The notes under the pieces: generated by a model | Databases searched by the model: none | What the model saw: the letters and a program-made list of their open reading frames with translations, nothing else | Told to the model about the DNA's origin: nothing | Made by a program: the position numbers and the translations under genes | Source: MWBF01 sp040772005 | GTDB taxonomy: Bacteria > Chloroflexota > Anaerolineae > CG2-30-64-16 | Direction of reading: 5' to 3' | DNA length: 64,000 nucleotides | NCBI GenBank assembly: GCA_040772005.1 | Contig: JAXGYZ010000015.1 | Location: 1 to 64,000, forward strand | In this document: one piece after another, positions 27,465 through 36,720 of the stretch | How positions within the stretch are numbered: the stretch's first letter is position 1 | Layout of the letters: each line of letters begins with the position of its first letter

Positions 27465-29948
27465 ATGGCTCCCAAAGACAAAACACTGATCATGGTCGGC
27501 AACGCGCACATCGACCCCGTCTGGCTGTGGTGCTGGGACGAGGGGTTCCAGGAGGTCAAGGCGACCTTCCGCTCGGCCCTGGACCGGATGCAGGAGTTCC
27601 CCGACTTCGTCTTCACGGCCAGCTCGGCCGCGTTCTACGAATGGGTCGAGCAGAACGACCCCGCGATGTTTGCGGAGATCCGGCAGCGGGTGGCCGAGGG
27701 CCGCTGGCAGCCGGTCGGCGGCTGGTGGATCGAGCCGGACTGCAACATCCCGGCCGGTGAGTCGTTCGTGCGCCAAGGCTTGTACAGTCAGCGCTACTTC
27801 CGTGACAAGCTCGGCCGGATGGCGCGGGTTGGCTACAACCCGGACAGTTTCGGCCATAGCGCCAACCTGCCGCAGATTCTCACCAAGAGCGGCCTGGACT
27901 CCTACATCTTCATGCGCCCCGGCCCCCACGAAAAGGACTTGCCCGGTCCGCTCTTCTGGTGGGAGGCGCCTGACGGCTCGCGCGTGCTCGTCTTTCGCAT
28001 CGTGGAGAGCTACGCGAGCTGGCGGCCGGATATCTCCGACCACATCCGCCACGCTGCGGCGGCCCTGCACGACCCGGTGGACACCGGCCTGTGCTTCTAC
28101 GGCGTCGGTAACCACGGCGGCGGCCCCACGGTCGAGAGCCTCGAGTTCATCCAACGCCTGGCCGCCGACCCGGATTTCCCCACGCTCGTGCTCGACGGCC
28201 CGGAACGCCTGCTGGACTCCGCGGCTGCGCGGTCGTGGGCGCTGCCCCTGGTCAGCGAGGAGCTTCAGCACCATGCCAGCGGCTGCTATGCCGCGCATTC
28301 GGGCATCAAGCGCTGGAACCGGCAGACGGAGAACCTGCTGCTGGCCGCGGAGAAGTGGTCTGCGGTGGCCGAACGCGTGACGGGCCAGCCGTACCCCTCC
28401 AACATCGCGCTCGCGTGGAAGAACGTGCTCTTCAACCAGTTCCACGACACGATGGCGGGCACGGCCATCGAGCCCGCGTACGAGGACGCGCGCAACGAGC
28501 TTGGCGAGGCGCTGAGCATCGCGCGGCGCAACCTGAACTTCGCCGTGCAGTCGCTGGCCTGGAACATTCGCATCCCGGTCCGCGAGGGTGTGAAGCCGAT
28601 CGTCGTCTTCAACCCGCACGCGTGGCCCGCGCGGCTGCCGGTCGAGCTGGAATGCGGCGGGCTGCTGGGCGGCTCGCAGCCGCACGACCTGCTGACCGAC
28701 GACGCGGGGCAAGCGGTTGCGGCGCAGGCCGTTCAGTCCGCCGCAACCGTCAACTTCCGCTCGAAGCTGAGTTTCGTGGCCGACCTGCCGCCGCTCGGCT
28801 ATCGCATCTACTTCCTGGCCTCGCAGGCATCGTTCGCGCCCGCGGCCGCGGTGACCGCGCCCGCAGAGGTCGTGCAGAACGTCCTTGAGAACGCGCGCTT
28901 CCGGCTGGAGATCGACCCGGCGACCGGCTGCATCGCCAGCCTGCGCGACAAGGCTGCGGGTGTGGAAGTGTTCGACGGCCCGGCCGCCCGCGCGGCGGTC
29001 ATCGACGACCCGTCCGACACCTGGAGCCACGGTGTCTTCAAGTTCGACCGGGAAGTGGGCGCGTTCCGCCCGCGCAGCGTGGCCGTGGTCGAGCAGGGGC
29101 CGGTCAAGTCGGTGCTGCGGGTGGTCAGCGACTTCATGCCATCGAACGGCGGGGAACGGTGTCTGTTGACCCAGGAGTTCACGCTGTACGAGGCGCTGGA
29201 CCAGATCGACGTGCACGTGACGGTGGACTGGCGCGGGCGCTACCAGATGCTCAAGCTGCGGTTCCCCGCGCGGCTGGCGGAGGCGCAGCTCTCCGTCGAA
29301 GTAGCCTACGGCTCGATTCAGCGCGCCGCCAACGGCGACGAAGACCCCGTCCAGGGCTGGGTCGATCTCTCCGGCGTCTCGCCGGACAGCGGCCAGCCGT
29401 ACGGCCTGAGCGTGCTCAACGACGGCAAGTACAGCGGCGACGTGAGGGGCAACGACATCGGCCTGACGGTCCTGCGCAGCCCGGTCTATGCCAACCACCT
29501 GCCCGTCGTGCCCGATCCGGACGGCCATTACAGCTTCATGGACCAGGGCATCCAGCGCTTCACGTATACGCTGCTGCCGCACACCGGGTCCTGGCGCGAG
29601 GCGGGCACGGTGCGCCGCGCGGCGGAGCTGAATCAGCGGGCGATCGGGCTCATCACCACGTACCGGCCCGACGGCACGCTGCCGTTGAGCGCGTCGTTCG
29701 CCTCGGTTGACCGGCCGAACATCGACCTGACCGTGGTGAAGCCCGCAGAGGACGATGCCCGCGACCTGGTGTTGCGGGCCTATGAGACCGCAGGCGTCGC
29801 AACCGAGGCGACCATCAGCCTGAACCTGCCGCCCGCCGCGCGCACCTTCGCGGCCAGCTTCGGCCCGCACGAGATCAAGACCTGGCGCGTGCCCCTTGAC
29901 GCCGGAGAGCCGGTGCAGGAGACCAACTTGCTGGAGTTGACAGAGTAG
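27465..29948 (+). CDS. GH38 alpha-mannosidase
   Basis: 827-aa retaining alpha-mannosidase of glycoside hydrolase family 38. Zinc-site residues His15 and Asp17 lie in GNAHIDPVWLWCWDEGFQE. The nucleophile Asp127 lies in YNPDSFGHSANLPQIL, and NQFHDTMAGTAIEPAYED carries the family FHD motif. C-terminal beta-sandwich domains follow (LSVEVAYGSIQR, GLSVLNDGKYSGDVRGNDIGL, HEIKTWRVPL). Family members of this bacterial type are 800-1050 aa. No signal peptide. It is translated from an ATG shortly after the sialidase stop and is followed by a strong hairpin. Substrate is likely alpha-linked mannose of glycans taken up as oligosaccharides. Confidence 0.95.
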   Translation: MAPKDKTLIMVGNAHIDPVWLWCWDEGFQEVKATFRSALDRMQEFPDFVFTASSAAFYEWVEQNDPAMFAEIRQRVAEGRWQPVGGWWIEPDCNIPAGESFVRQGLYSQRYFRDKLGRMARVGYNPDSFGHSANLPQILTKSGLDSYIFMRPGPHEKDLPGPLFWWEAPDGSRVLVFRIVESYASWRPDISDHIRHAAAALHDPVDTGLCFYGVGNHGGGPTVESLEFIQRLAADPDFPTLVLDGPERLLDSAAARSWALPLVSEELQHHASGCYAAHSGIKRWNRQTENLLLAAEKWSAVAERVTGQPYPSNIALAWKNVLFNQFHDTMAGTAIEPAYEDARNELGEALSIARRNLNFAVQSLAWNIRIPVREGVKPIVVFNPHAWPARLPVELECGGLLGGSQPHDLLTDDAGQAVAAQAVQSAATVNFRSKLSFVADLPPLGYRIYFLASQASFAPAAAVTAPAEVVQNVLENARFRLEIDPATGCIASLRDKAAGVEVFDGPAARAAVIDDPSDTWSHGVFKFDREVGAFRPRSVAVVEQGPVKSVLRVVSDFMPSNGGERCLLTQEFTLYEALDQIDVHVTVDWRGRYQMLKLRFPARLAEAQLSVEVAYGSIQRAANGDEDPVQGWVDLSGVSPDSGQPYGLSVLNDGKYSGDVRGNDIGLTVLRSPVYANHLPVVPDPDGHYSFMDQGIQRFTYTLLPHTGSWREAGTVRRAAELNQRAIGLITTYRPDGTLPLSASFASVDRPNIDLTVVKPAEDDARDLVLRAYETAGVATEATISLNLPPAARTFAASFGPHEIKTWRVPLDAGEPVQETNLLELTE

Positions 29949-29969
29949 GCTGCGGCCTAGCGGATGCAC

Positions 29970-29998
29970 AACGGGCGGGGCTCAATGCCCCGCCCGTT
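29970..29998. terminator. Bidirectional terminator between GH38 and lacI-type genes
   Basis: Perfect 12-bp stem AACGGGCGGGGC/GCCCCGCCCGTT with a 5-nt loop TCAAT, placed between two convergent 3' ends. Confidence 0.75.
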
Positions 29999-30026
29999 CA
30001 TCTGCGCTTCTCCGCCTTTGGCCTCG

Positions 30027-31046
30027 TTAGGCGGCCCCGACCGGTCCGCTGCTGCCGCGCACGCAGATTTCGGGGCGCAGCAGAACCTGGGCAGGGGAGG
30101 TAGGACTGCCCGCGAGCAGCTCCACAAGGATGCGGGCCGCGCGTGCGCCCATCTCGCGCGAGGGGAAGCTGATGGTGGTGACGGGCGGGGACACCAGTTT
30201 GGCCATCGCATCGGGCATCACGCCGACCAAAGAGATGTCCTGCGGGATGCGCAGCCCGCGCGCCTGCACCGCCCGCAGCAGGCCGGCGGCCTCGGCCTCC
30301 TGGGGTGTCACGAGCGCAGTCACTTCCGGATGTTGTGTCAGCCAGGCGAGTACACTGGCTTCGACATCTGCGTCCGAGTCCGACGAGTGCCAGAGCACGG
30401 ACAGTCCATGGCGGCGGCAGGCTGCCTCATACCCTTGGACCGCCCAGGTAGCGTATGCGTATTCCTTGCCCGACCGTACCGGCGTGAGCGTCACCAGCCC
30501 GATCTGCCGGTGGCCCAGGCAATACAAGTGCTCGACGGTCTGTGCGACACCGGTATGGATGTCGAGATCGACATAGCTTAGCCCGTCCAGATCCTGGCAA
30601 CGCCCGATCATCACGAACGGCAGCCCGTGACCGCGCAGCAGGTCGACGCGCGGATCGTGCGTGAGGATCTCCATCAGGATGACGCCGTCCGCGTGCCCGC
30701 GGTCATACAGCGCGAGCAGTTCGGCGTCGCTGAGCGGCGCGGCGATCAGGTTGAGCGTGTAGCCGGCCTCCTGGCAGCCGACCGCCGCGCCCGTGATGAT
30801 GTCGTGCGACGGCTGGTTGAAGTCCTGGGGATAGTGCAACGTGATGACCCGGCTGCGGCCCGCCTTGATTTGCTGCCACGCGCTCTGCGGCGCGAAGCGG
30901 TGCTGCGCGATGACCTGCAGGACGCGCTGCCGCGTTTCCTCGGCCACGTCCGGCTTGTCGTTCAGGATGCGGGAGACGGTCGAGACCGAGACACCGCTGG
31001 CGGCTGCGATATCGACGATGGTCATCTTCTTGGAACGCTTCGCCAC
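30027..31046 (-). CDS. LacI-family transcriptional repressor
   Basis: 339-aa sugar-responsive repressor. The helix-turn-helix is MTIVDIAAASGVSVSTVSRILN (about residues 8-29) with the hinge QVIAQHRFAPQSAWQ. The periplasmic-binding-like effector domain carries SRVITLHYPQD, VDGVILMEI, LPFVMIGRC and YVDLDIHTGVAQTVEHLYCLGHRQIGLVT, ending ARILVELLAG and LLRPEICVRGSS. It is the last gene of the leftward operon, 37 bp after the GH31 gene. The perfect palindrome at 38161-38188, which overlaps the operon promoter, is the natural candidate operator, implying autoregulation with the importer. The inducer is presumably a sugar released by the adjacent GH31 enzyme. Confidence 0.92.
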   Translation of the reverse strand: MAKRSKKMTIVDIAAASGVSVSTVSRILNDKPDVAEETRQRVLQVIAQHRFAPQSAWQQIKAGRSRVITLHYPQDFNQPSHDIITGAAVGCQEAGYTLNLIAAPLSDAELLALYDRGHADGVILMEILTHDPRVDLLRGHGLPFVMIGRCQDLDGLSYVDLDIHTGVAQTVEHLYCLGHRQIGLVTLTPVRSGKEYAYATWAVQGYEAACRRHGLSVLWHSSDSDADVEASVLAWLTQHPEVTALVTPQEAEAAGLLRAVQARGLRIPQDISLVGVMPDAMAKLVSPPVTTISFPSREMGARAARILVELLAGSPTSPAQVLLRPEICVRGSSGPVGAA

Positions 31047-31083
31047 GCTGGTTGTCCTTCTTTCGCCCCAGGCTCAGGACCTT

Positions 31084-33519
31084 TCAGAATGTTATGTTCG
31101 ACGGCCGGCCGTCATAGGTGACAGGCTTGGGCTCAGGCCTGGCCTGCTGTTCGCCGTGCAGTACGACTGTGAATGTCCGCGTCTCGTGCATCCCCGGATA
31201 CGCACCCTCACGCGGCCCCAGGCTCAGTCGTCGCGCTCGGTCATCCCACTCGATGAGGATCGTAGCAAACGCACCTTGCTCGTAGCCGTACCCGTCGCCC
31301 TCGTCTTCGTATAGCAAGAAGCTGCCGTTCCGGCCCCCATAGATGTGCAGTTCCACCGCCGCGTCAGGCAGGTCGTTCACGTGCTGGCGTGACGGTCCCA
31401 TCGGTATGATCGAGCCGGCCCGCACGTACAGCGGCAGCGTGTCCAGCGGGGCATCGGCCAGCACGGTCTGCCCGCCGGTGAAGCGCCGGTCGGTCGCGAA
31501 GTCGTACCAGTCGCCGCCTGCGGACAGGTCGCCTGCGGGCAGGTAGACCGGCCGTGCTCGTGTGACGCCGGCCAATGGCCGCGACTTCGCAGCATAGACC
31601 ATCGGCTCCGTCACCGGGTTGACGAGGAACGCCGGACCGAACATGAATTGGTCCGCGATATCGTAGGTTGCGGGATCGTCGCGGAAATCGAACGGCAGCC
31701 CGCGCAACATCGTGTAGTCATGCTGCGTCACCCAGCCTGCCAGCGAGTAGATGTACGGCAGCAGCCGGTAACGCAGGTCAAGCGCCTTGACCAGGGCGTC
31801 ATATACCGGCTCGCCCGGTTCACCGAACCGCCACACCTCGCGCGGGGTGTCCGTGCCATGCGAGCGGAACATCGGCAGGAACGCGCCGTACTGGAACCAC
31901 CGCACGTACAGCTCGCAGTAGCCCAGGTCCTCCACGCCCGCATCATAGTCGCCGTTCCAGAACCACAGGTCGGGCTTGCGCTGCACGAAGAACGCGCCGA
32001 TATCCAGTGTCCAATAGGGCGAGCCGGTCGCGCAGAAGTTCAGCCCGTCCGCAATCTGCCGCCGCAGGGTCTCCCAGTTGGCCGCGATGTCGCCGGACCA
32101 GGTGACGGTCGCATAGCGGTGCTGGCCCATGTAGGCCGAGCGGGTCAGGTTCACGACGCGCTTTTCCGGGTTGCCCTGGCGCTGGCCCTCGTAGATGCCC
32201 TGCGAGTGGAGCAGCGAGTAGGCGTTGATGTACGCCGGGTCGAGATAGCGTTTCGCCTCGCCCGTGTTGATCCGCAGCCGCACCTCCGGCTCCGGCTTGA
32301 CCGCGCCGTTCCAGTCCGCCTCGAACGGCTCGGTGCAGTCGCACCACCACGCATCGACCCCGTGGCTAAACAGCCCGCGGTTGGCCTGGTCCCAGTAGCA
32401 GGCGCGCGCCGCCGGGTCGAACGCGTTGTAGGTCGCCTGGTTGCCCAGCAGGTAGCCGCGCTCCAGCATCTCCCGCCAGTTGTCGCCCCCGCGCGCCATG
32501 ATGGGCCAGATCGAGACCATCAGGTGCGCGTGCAGGTCGTGCAGCGCGGCGGTCAGCCCGTCGGGATCGGGGAAGCGCTGCGGGTCCAGCGACTTCTGCC
32601 CCCACAGGTCGCCGGGCCACGACTTCCAGTCGAGCACGATGCAATCCAACGGGAGGTTGCGTGACCGGTATTCGCGGACGACATCGAGCAGCTCCTCCTG
32701 GGTGACATAACGTTCCTTCGACTGCACATAGCCGAAGGCCCACTTCGGCAGCATAGGCGCCGCGCCCGTCAGCCCGCGCAGCTCGCGCACGAGGTGGTCG
32801 AACTCCGGGCCGTACATGAAATAGTAGTCCAGTTCGTCGGCCATCTCGCTCCATAGATAGGAGCCGAACGCATCATCGTGGAACGTCATCAGCGAGTAGC
32901 TGTCAAGCAGCACACCGTACCCGCGGGTCGAGACGAGCACCGGCACGACCGCCTTCATGTTCTGCTGGTAGAGGTACTGGTGCTGCCCGCGCAGGTTGAA
33001 CATGCCTTCTTCGTGCGAGCCCAGGCCGTACAGTGCCTCGCCGGCGGCCCACTCGAACTCCAGCTTGGTCTGGTACGCCTGTCGGTCCACGACCTGGCGC
33101 ACAGCGCGCGCATGGCTGCGCACGCCGTCCACGCTCGCGCCGTGCTCCGCATCCACCGACGCGTCGAACTGCGACACGACCACGTCCACCGGCAGCAGGG
33201 TCTTGCCCCCGCGCGCTGGCTCCCGGGTCAGCAGCCGGCCCGCCCGGTCGCGGTAGGTGAACGCCGCGGTTTGCCGGTCGATCTCGATGACCAGTTCATC
33301 CGTTGCAAATACCAGCCGCTCCGGCGTCTCCGCGACGGTGAACGGGATGGCCGCGGGCCGCGCCGTCACCATCAGGCTCTCGCGCGTGCTGAATGTGTCG
33401 CGCAGCGTGCAGCGCACGCGCACCGCGCGGGCCGTGTAGGGCGTCAGCGCCATCAGCAAGCCCCGGTCGGTGTGCAGATACAGGCCGTCGTCGCGAAGCT
33501 GGTAGGTCAGGACAGGCAT
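31084..33519 (-). CDS. GH31 glycosidase, alpha-xylosidase-like
   Basis: 811-aa family 31 enzyme of a different subfamily from the one at 3874. It has an N-terminal beta-sandwich, then PKWAFGYVQSKERYVTQEELLDVV, LDCIVLDWKSWPGDLWG and nucleophile Asp394 in WWCDCTEPFE. Next is acid/base Asp477 in TVTWSGDIAANW, then RWFQYGAFLPMFRSHGTDTPRE and the C-terminal beta domains with RAGSIIPMGPS. The long insert around EVRLRINTGEAKRYLDPAYINAYSLLHSQ is typical of XylS-like alpha-xylosidases. No signal peptide. Upstream lies a palindromic repeat and the URO-D-like gene; downstream, 37 bp away, is lacI. No clear Shine-Dalgarno before the ATG. Confidence 0.93.
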   Translation of the reverse strand: MPVLTYQLRDDGLYLHTDRGLLMALTPYTARAVRVRCTLRDTFSTRESLMVTARPAAIPFTVAETPERLVFATDELVIEIDRQTAAFTYRDRAGRLLTREPARGGKTLLPVDVVVSQFDASVDAEHGASVDGVRSHARAVRQVVDRQAYQTKLEFEWAAGEALYGLGSHEEGMFNLRGQHQYLYQQNMKAVVPVLVSTRGYGVLLDSYSLMTFHDDAFGSYLWSEMADELDYYFMYGPEFDHLVRELRGLTGAAPMLPKWAFGYVQSKERYVTQEELLDVVREYRSRNLPLDCIVLDWKSWPGDLWGQKSLDPQRFPDPDGLTAALHDLHAHLMVSIWPIMARGGDNWREMLERGYLLGNQATYNAFDPAARACYWDQANRGLFSHGVDAWWCDCTEPFEADWNGAVKPEPEVRLRINTGEAKRYLDPAYINAYSLLHSQGIYEGQRQGNPEKRVVNLTRSAYMGQHRYATVTWSGDIAANWETLRRQIADGLNFCATGSPYWTLDIGAFFVQRKPDLWFWNGDYDAGVEDLGYCELYVRWFQYGAFLPMFRSHGTDTPREVWRFGEPGEPVYDALVKALDLRYRLLPYIYSLAGWVTQHDYTMLRGLPFDFRDDPATYDIADQFMFGPAFLVNPVTEPMVYAAKSRPLAGVTRARPVYLPAGDLSAGGDWYDFATDRRFTGGQTVLADAPLDTLPLYVRAGSIIPMGPSRQHVNDLPDAAVELHIYGGRNGSFLLYEDEGDGYGYEQGAFATILIEWDDRARRLSLGPREGAYPGMHETRTFTVVLHGEQQARPEPKPVTYDGRPSNITF

Positions 33520-33550
33520 AAATGTTCTCGCATTCCATTGTCTTCGATAC

Positions 33551-33610
33551 CCTCTCCCACACTGCAGTGTGGGAGAGGGGCGGGCGGCCTAAGGCCGCAC
33601 GGGGTGAGGG
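33551..33610. repeat. Palindromic repeat family copy A (CCTCTCCC...GGGAGAGG)
   Basis: Perfect 28-bp palindrome at 33551-33578 with half-site CCTCTCCCACACTG, followed by a second palindrome GCGGCCTAAGGCCGC (33584-33598) and GGGGTGAGGG (33601-33610). It lies just past the 3' end of the URO-D-like gene. Related copies are at 43746, 55376, 55536 and 62709. Confidence 0.85.
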
Positions 33611-33625
33611 TCTGATGCAGCGACC

Positions 33626-34696
33626 CTAACGGTACCGCTCGGCAATCGCCAGCGCAGCATCGATATCGCGCTCCGACGTAAAGTGCATCAGAACGTTCAC
33701 GCCCTCGGGTCCGACCGCGTCGAGCAGGGGAGCGAGTTCATCCACTTCCACCCAGCACGGCATGATGGATTTGCCCGCGGCGAGGATGCGCCGGTACAGA
33801 TCGTACCAGCGCGGATCGCCGCCCTGCGGCTCGCCCACGCCGGGCGTCCACTGGATCGCGTCCAGTTCCTCGATCTCTAAGAGCGCGTCGAGATGGCGGA
33901 CCGCGGCGACGCCGTCCAGGTGGTATAGCGAGTAGTCGAGCCGTTGGCACTGCTCGCGGATGAACGGCAGCACGAAGCGGCGGAAGGGCCGCACGCCGAA
34001 CATGCCGGAGATGTCGCTCTGCAGCTTGGCGATGCGGCCCGGCCCCCAGATGGAGAAGTAGCAGAAGGCCATCTCGCCGTCGATGTTGATTTCGTCGTAG
34101 ATGCGGTCGAACACCGCGAACCAGATGTCGTTGACCGCCTGCACTTCCTGCGCCAGCTCGTCCGGCCGGTCCACCATGTCCAGCAGCACGCGCTGCGTGC
34201 CCCGCAGCGATGCCAGCGTGTCCAGCCCCTCGATGAGGTCGGGGCAGCCCACGAAGTAGCGCCCCTGCGACCGCCGCTTGCAGGCCCGGATGAGGTGGAG
34301 ATGGAGTTGCCACCAGCGGTTGTGCTCGTCGAACACGATGCCCCGGTCGCGCTCCGCCTGCGGGTGGATCCAGATGGTGTCCTCCCCGCCCTCCAGCTCC
34401 GAGCCGAGGATGGCGGCCAGCGAGCCCGGCCCAAGATGGGTGTTGGCGACGGGCAGGATGTCCGCGCGGAACGAGCTGCGCGAGAGTTTGTAGTGCAGGT
34501 GGTCGGCGCGCCAATCGGGGTCGAACCAATGCTGCGTCCAGTCGCGGGCCGGCGGCGGCGCGTCTACCGCCTCGTGCGGCGCGCCGTCCTTCGGCAGGTG
34601 CTCCCACATGCTGATCACCAGGCCCTTGCGCGCCCACCAGTCCAGGTAGTGCTGCCGCGACTCGGCCCAGTTCGACTTCCAGAGGGTTGCCGTCAT
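33626..34696 (-). CDS. URO-D/MetE-fold protein of unknown substrate in a sugar-import operon
   Basis: 356-aa protein with the TIM-barrel pattern of the uroporphyrinogen decarboxylase/cobalamin-independent methionine synthase superfamily. Recognisable pieces are YFVGCPDLIEGLDTLASLRG, LLDMVDRPDELAQEVQAVNDIW, MAFCYFSIWGPGRIAKLQSDI, DYSLYHLDGVAAVRHLDALL and DAIQWTPGVGEPQGGDPRWY. The RQAGR motif of HemE is missing. Acidic and His residues in YHLDG may form the active site. It begins 5 bp after the second permease gene, so it is co-transcribed with the importer and very likely acts on the imported substrate. The reaction is unknown. Confidence 0.75.
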   Translation of the reverse strand: MTATLWKSNWAESRQHYLDWWARKGLVISMWEHLPKDGAPHEAVDAPPPARDWTQHWFDPDWRADHLHYKLSRSSFRADILPVANTHLGPGSLAAILGSELEGGEDTIWIHPQAERDRGIVFDEHNRWWQLHLHLIRACKRRSQGRYFVGCPDLIEGLDTLASLRGTQRVLLDMVDRPDELAQEVQAVNDIWFAVFDRIYDEINIDGEMAFCYFSIWGPGRIAKLQSDISGMFGVRPFRRFVLPFIREQCQRLDYSLYHLDGVAAVRHLDALLEIEELDAIQWTPGVGEPQGGDPRWYDLYRRILAAGKSIMPCWVEVDELAPLLDAVGPEGVNVLMHFTSERDIDAALAIAERYR

Positions 34697-34701
34697 CGCG
34701 C

Positions 34702-35523
34702 TTATCCCTTGACCGAGCCTGCCGTCATACCCGACAGGATGAAGCGTTGCGCAAACAGGTAGATGATGATGACCGGCAGGATCGTGAGCACGATGTCTGC
34801 GGAGACGAGGCTCCAGTCCTGCTGGAACTGGCCGAAGAAGTTATACACGGCCAGCGTCATGGGCCAGTAGGTGCTGCGGTTGAGATAGTAGAGCGGCAGC
34901 AGGAATTCGTTCCAGATGCCCAGCAGGTTCAGCACCCCTGCCGTGACCAGCACGGGCGTCAGCAGCGGGTAGATGACCGAGAAGAACAGGCGCGGCGGGC
35001 TGCACCCGTCGACGATCGCGGCCTCGTCCAGCTCGCGCGGGAGCGTCTCGATGAACGCATAAATCAGGAAGACGCTGAACGGGATGGACGACGATGCGTA
35101 GAGCAGGATGATGCCGAACTGCGTGTTGATGAGATGCGTGACCTGCATCACCTTCATCAGGGTCACGAAGTTCGTCGGCATCGCGATGCCCATGATTATG
35201 AAGAAGTAGACGGCGCGGTTCAGTCGCGTCCGGTTGCGCGAGAGCACGTAGGCCGCCAGCGCTGCCAGCGTGGTGCCGATCAGCGTCGCGGTGACGGCAT
35301 AGAGCACGCTGTTGCCAAAGGCGGTCACCAGCTTGCCGCGTTCGATGACGGTCGCAAAGTTGGACCAGTTCAGCGACGACGGCAGACCGATGCCCATCGA
35401 GCTGGCCTCGGCCTTGGTCTTCAACGCGTTGACAAAGACCAGGTAGACTGGGATGAACATGACCAGGCTGACGAGGGCAGCCACGAGGTTATTGACGAGG
35501 GAGCGAGCTTGCTTGGCGGCCAT
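34702..35523 (-). CDS. Carbohydrate ABC transporter permease (CUT1, MalG type)
   Basis: 273-aa inner-membrane permease with six predicted helices. The cytoplasmic EAA loop is TLPRELDEAAIVDGCSPPRL, which contacts the ATPase. The first helix (LVNNLVAALVSLVMFIPVYL) and NALKTKAEASS loop are typical of MalG-like subunits, as is the C-terminal RFILSGMTAGSVKG. It is 5 bp after its partner permease and 5 bp before the URO-D-like gene. No ATPase gene is present in the operon, so a shared MsmK/UgpC-like ATPase elsewhere is expected. Confidence 0.95.
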   Translation of the reverse strand: MAAKQARSLVNNLVAALVSLVMFIPVYLVFVNALKTKAEASSMGIGLPSSLNWSNFATVIERGKLVTAFGNSVLYAVTATLIGTTLAALAAYVLSRNRTRLNRAVYFFIIMGIAMPTNFVTLMKVMQVTHLINTQFGIILLYASSSIPFSVFLIYAFIETLPRELDEAAIVDGCSPPRLFFSVIYPLLTPVLVTAGVLNLLGIWNEFLLPLYYLNRSTYWPMTLAVYNFFGQFQQDWSLVSADIVLTILPVIIIYLFAQRFILSGMTAGSVKG

Positions 35524-35528
35524 CGCAT

Positions 35529-36407
35529 TTACTCCATAGCATCCCGGTGCATGAGCCGGATGACAAAATAGCCCAGCACGATCATGATGATGAACAGCAG
35601 CGTCGACAGCGTGGTGGCGACGCCGTAGCGTCCCTTTGAGAATTCATCGAAGATGACCGTGTAGACGACATCCGTCGCGCGGCCGGGTCCGCCGTTCGTC
35701 AGCACGAACACGATATCGAACACCTTGAGCCCATACAGCAGGTTCAGCACCGTGGTGACAGTCAGCACGGGCATCAGCAGGGGCAGGGTGATGCGCCAGA
35801 AGGCGCCAAACCCGCTGGCTCCGTCGATGGCCGCGGCCTCGTAATAGTCCCGCGGGATCGACTGGATGCCGGCAATGAGGATGACCATGATGTAGCCCAC
35901 CCCGCGCCAGGTGTCCACGCCGATGACCGACGGCAGCGCCCAATCCACATCGACCAGCCAGCGCTGCGCCAGGAAATCGAGGCCCACGCTGCGCAGGAAG
36001 GTGTTGAGCAGCCCGGTCGCAGGGTTGAGGATGGACCTGAACACGAGGCTGACCACGAGCATGGGCAGCACCGCGGGCAGGTACATCACCACCCGGTGGA
36101 AGTGCGCGAGCGCGCTGATGCCGTTGGTCAGGAGCAGGGCCAGCCCCAGGGCAATCACGGTCTTCAGGAAGATGGTTGCCACGGTGAAGATGACGGTGTT
36201 CTGGATGAAGTGCAGGTAGTTTTGGCCGGATCCCTGGCTGAAGATGAGCCTGAAGTTGTCGAGCCCGACGAAATTCACCTCGGGGGAGTAGCTGTTCCAG
36301 TCGGTGAACGCGTAGTAGAAGCCCATGAGGCTGGGCAGCACGAAAAACAGCAGGTAAAGCACCAGCGCGCCGCCGGCGAAGTAAAACGGATAAGCCTTGT
36401 TTCTCAT
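35529..36407 (-). CDS. Carbohydrate ABC transporter permease (CUT1, MalF type)
   Basis: 292-aa permease with six predicted membrane helices, beginning RNKAYPFYFAGGALVLYLLFF. The EAA loop is SIPRDYYEAAAIDGASGFGAF. VLTNGGPGRATDVVYTVIFDEFSK is the hallmark segment of MalF-like CUT1 permeases. It pairs with the permease 5 bp downstream. The gap to the upstream binding-protein gene (about 310 bp) holds palindromic and tandem repeats, which may uncouple expression of the two membrane components from the abundant binding protein. Confidence 0.95.
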   Translation of the reverse strand: MRNKAYPFYFAGGALVLYLLFFVLPSLMGFYYAFTDWNSYSPEVNFVGLDNFRLIFSQGSGQNYLHFIQNTVIFTVATIFLKTVIALGLALLLTNGISALAHFHRVVMYLPAVLPMLVVSLVFRSILNPATGLLNTFLRSVGLDFLAQRWLVDVDWALPSVIGVDTWRGVGYIMVILIAGIQSIPRDYYEAAAIDGASGFGAFWRITLPLLMPVLTVTTVLNLLYGLKVFDIVFVLTNGGPGRATDVVYTVIFDEFSKGRYGVATTLSTLLFIIMIVLGYFVIRLMHRDAME

Positions 36408-36567
36408 GCTGGCTCCCTTGGTTCATTCTGCGTCAGGACATCCAGACATCGGGTCCAGGGCGAAGACTGGAGTCGAGGCTTTAGCCGGTAGGCTTGCTCG
36501 CACGCCTGGGGATGTGTGTGCACACAGCCGGCCTAACCGGCTACATCCGGCATTCTGACTCTGTGTA

Positions 36568-36715
36568 GGACGGGTTGACAACCCGGCCTACGTCCAACCC
36601 TGCCGGACGGGTTGACAACCCGGCCTACGTCCAGCCCCGCCGGACGGGTTGACAACCCGGCCTACGTCCAACCCTGCCGGACGGGTTGACAACCCGTCCT
36701 ACGTCCAGCCCCGCG
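36568..36715. repeat. 37-bp tandem repeat, four contiguous copies
   Basis: Units begin at 36568, 36605, 36642 and 36679. Each contains CGGGTTGACAACCCG, a 6-bp stem with a 3-nt loop, which in the best form extends to GTAGGACGGGTT/AACCCGTCCTAC. Unit ends alternate between CCAACCCTGC and CCAGCCCCGC. The block lies just 3' of the binding-protein gene and within its operon. Units abut without spacers, so it is not a CRISPR. The preceding 160 bp (36408-36567) hold other short palindromic pieces (TAGCCGG/CCGGCTA type). Confidence 0.9.
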
Positions 36716-36720
36716 GGCCC

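Noticed and set aside
27402..29969. 855-codon open frame on the minus strand opposite GH38
   Set aside because: A shadow frame caused by high GC; the plus strand encodes an unmistakable GH38 enzyme with all catalytic motifs.
36568..36715. CRISPR array
   Set aside because: The 37-bp units follow each other without any unique spacer and carry internal palindromes; no cas gene is near.
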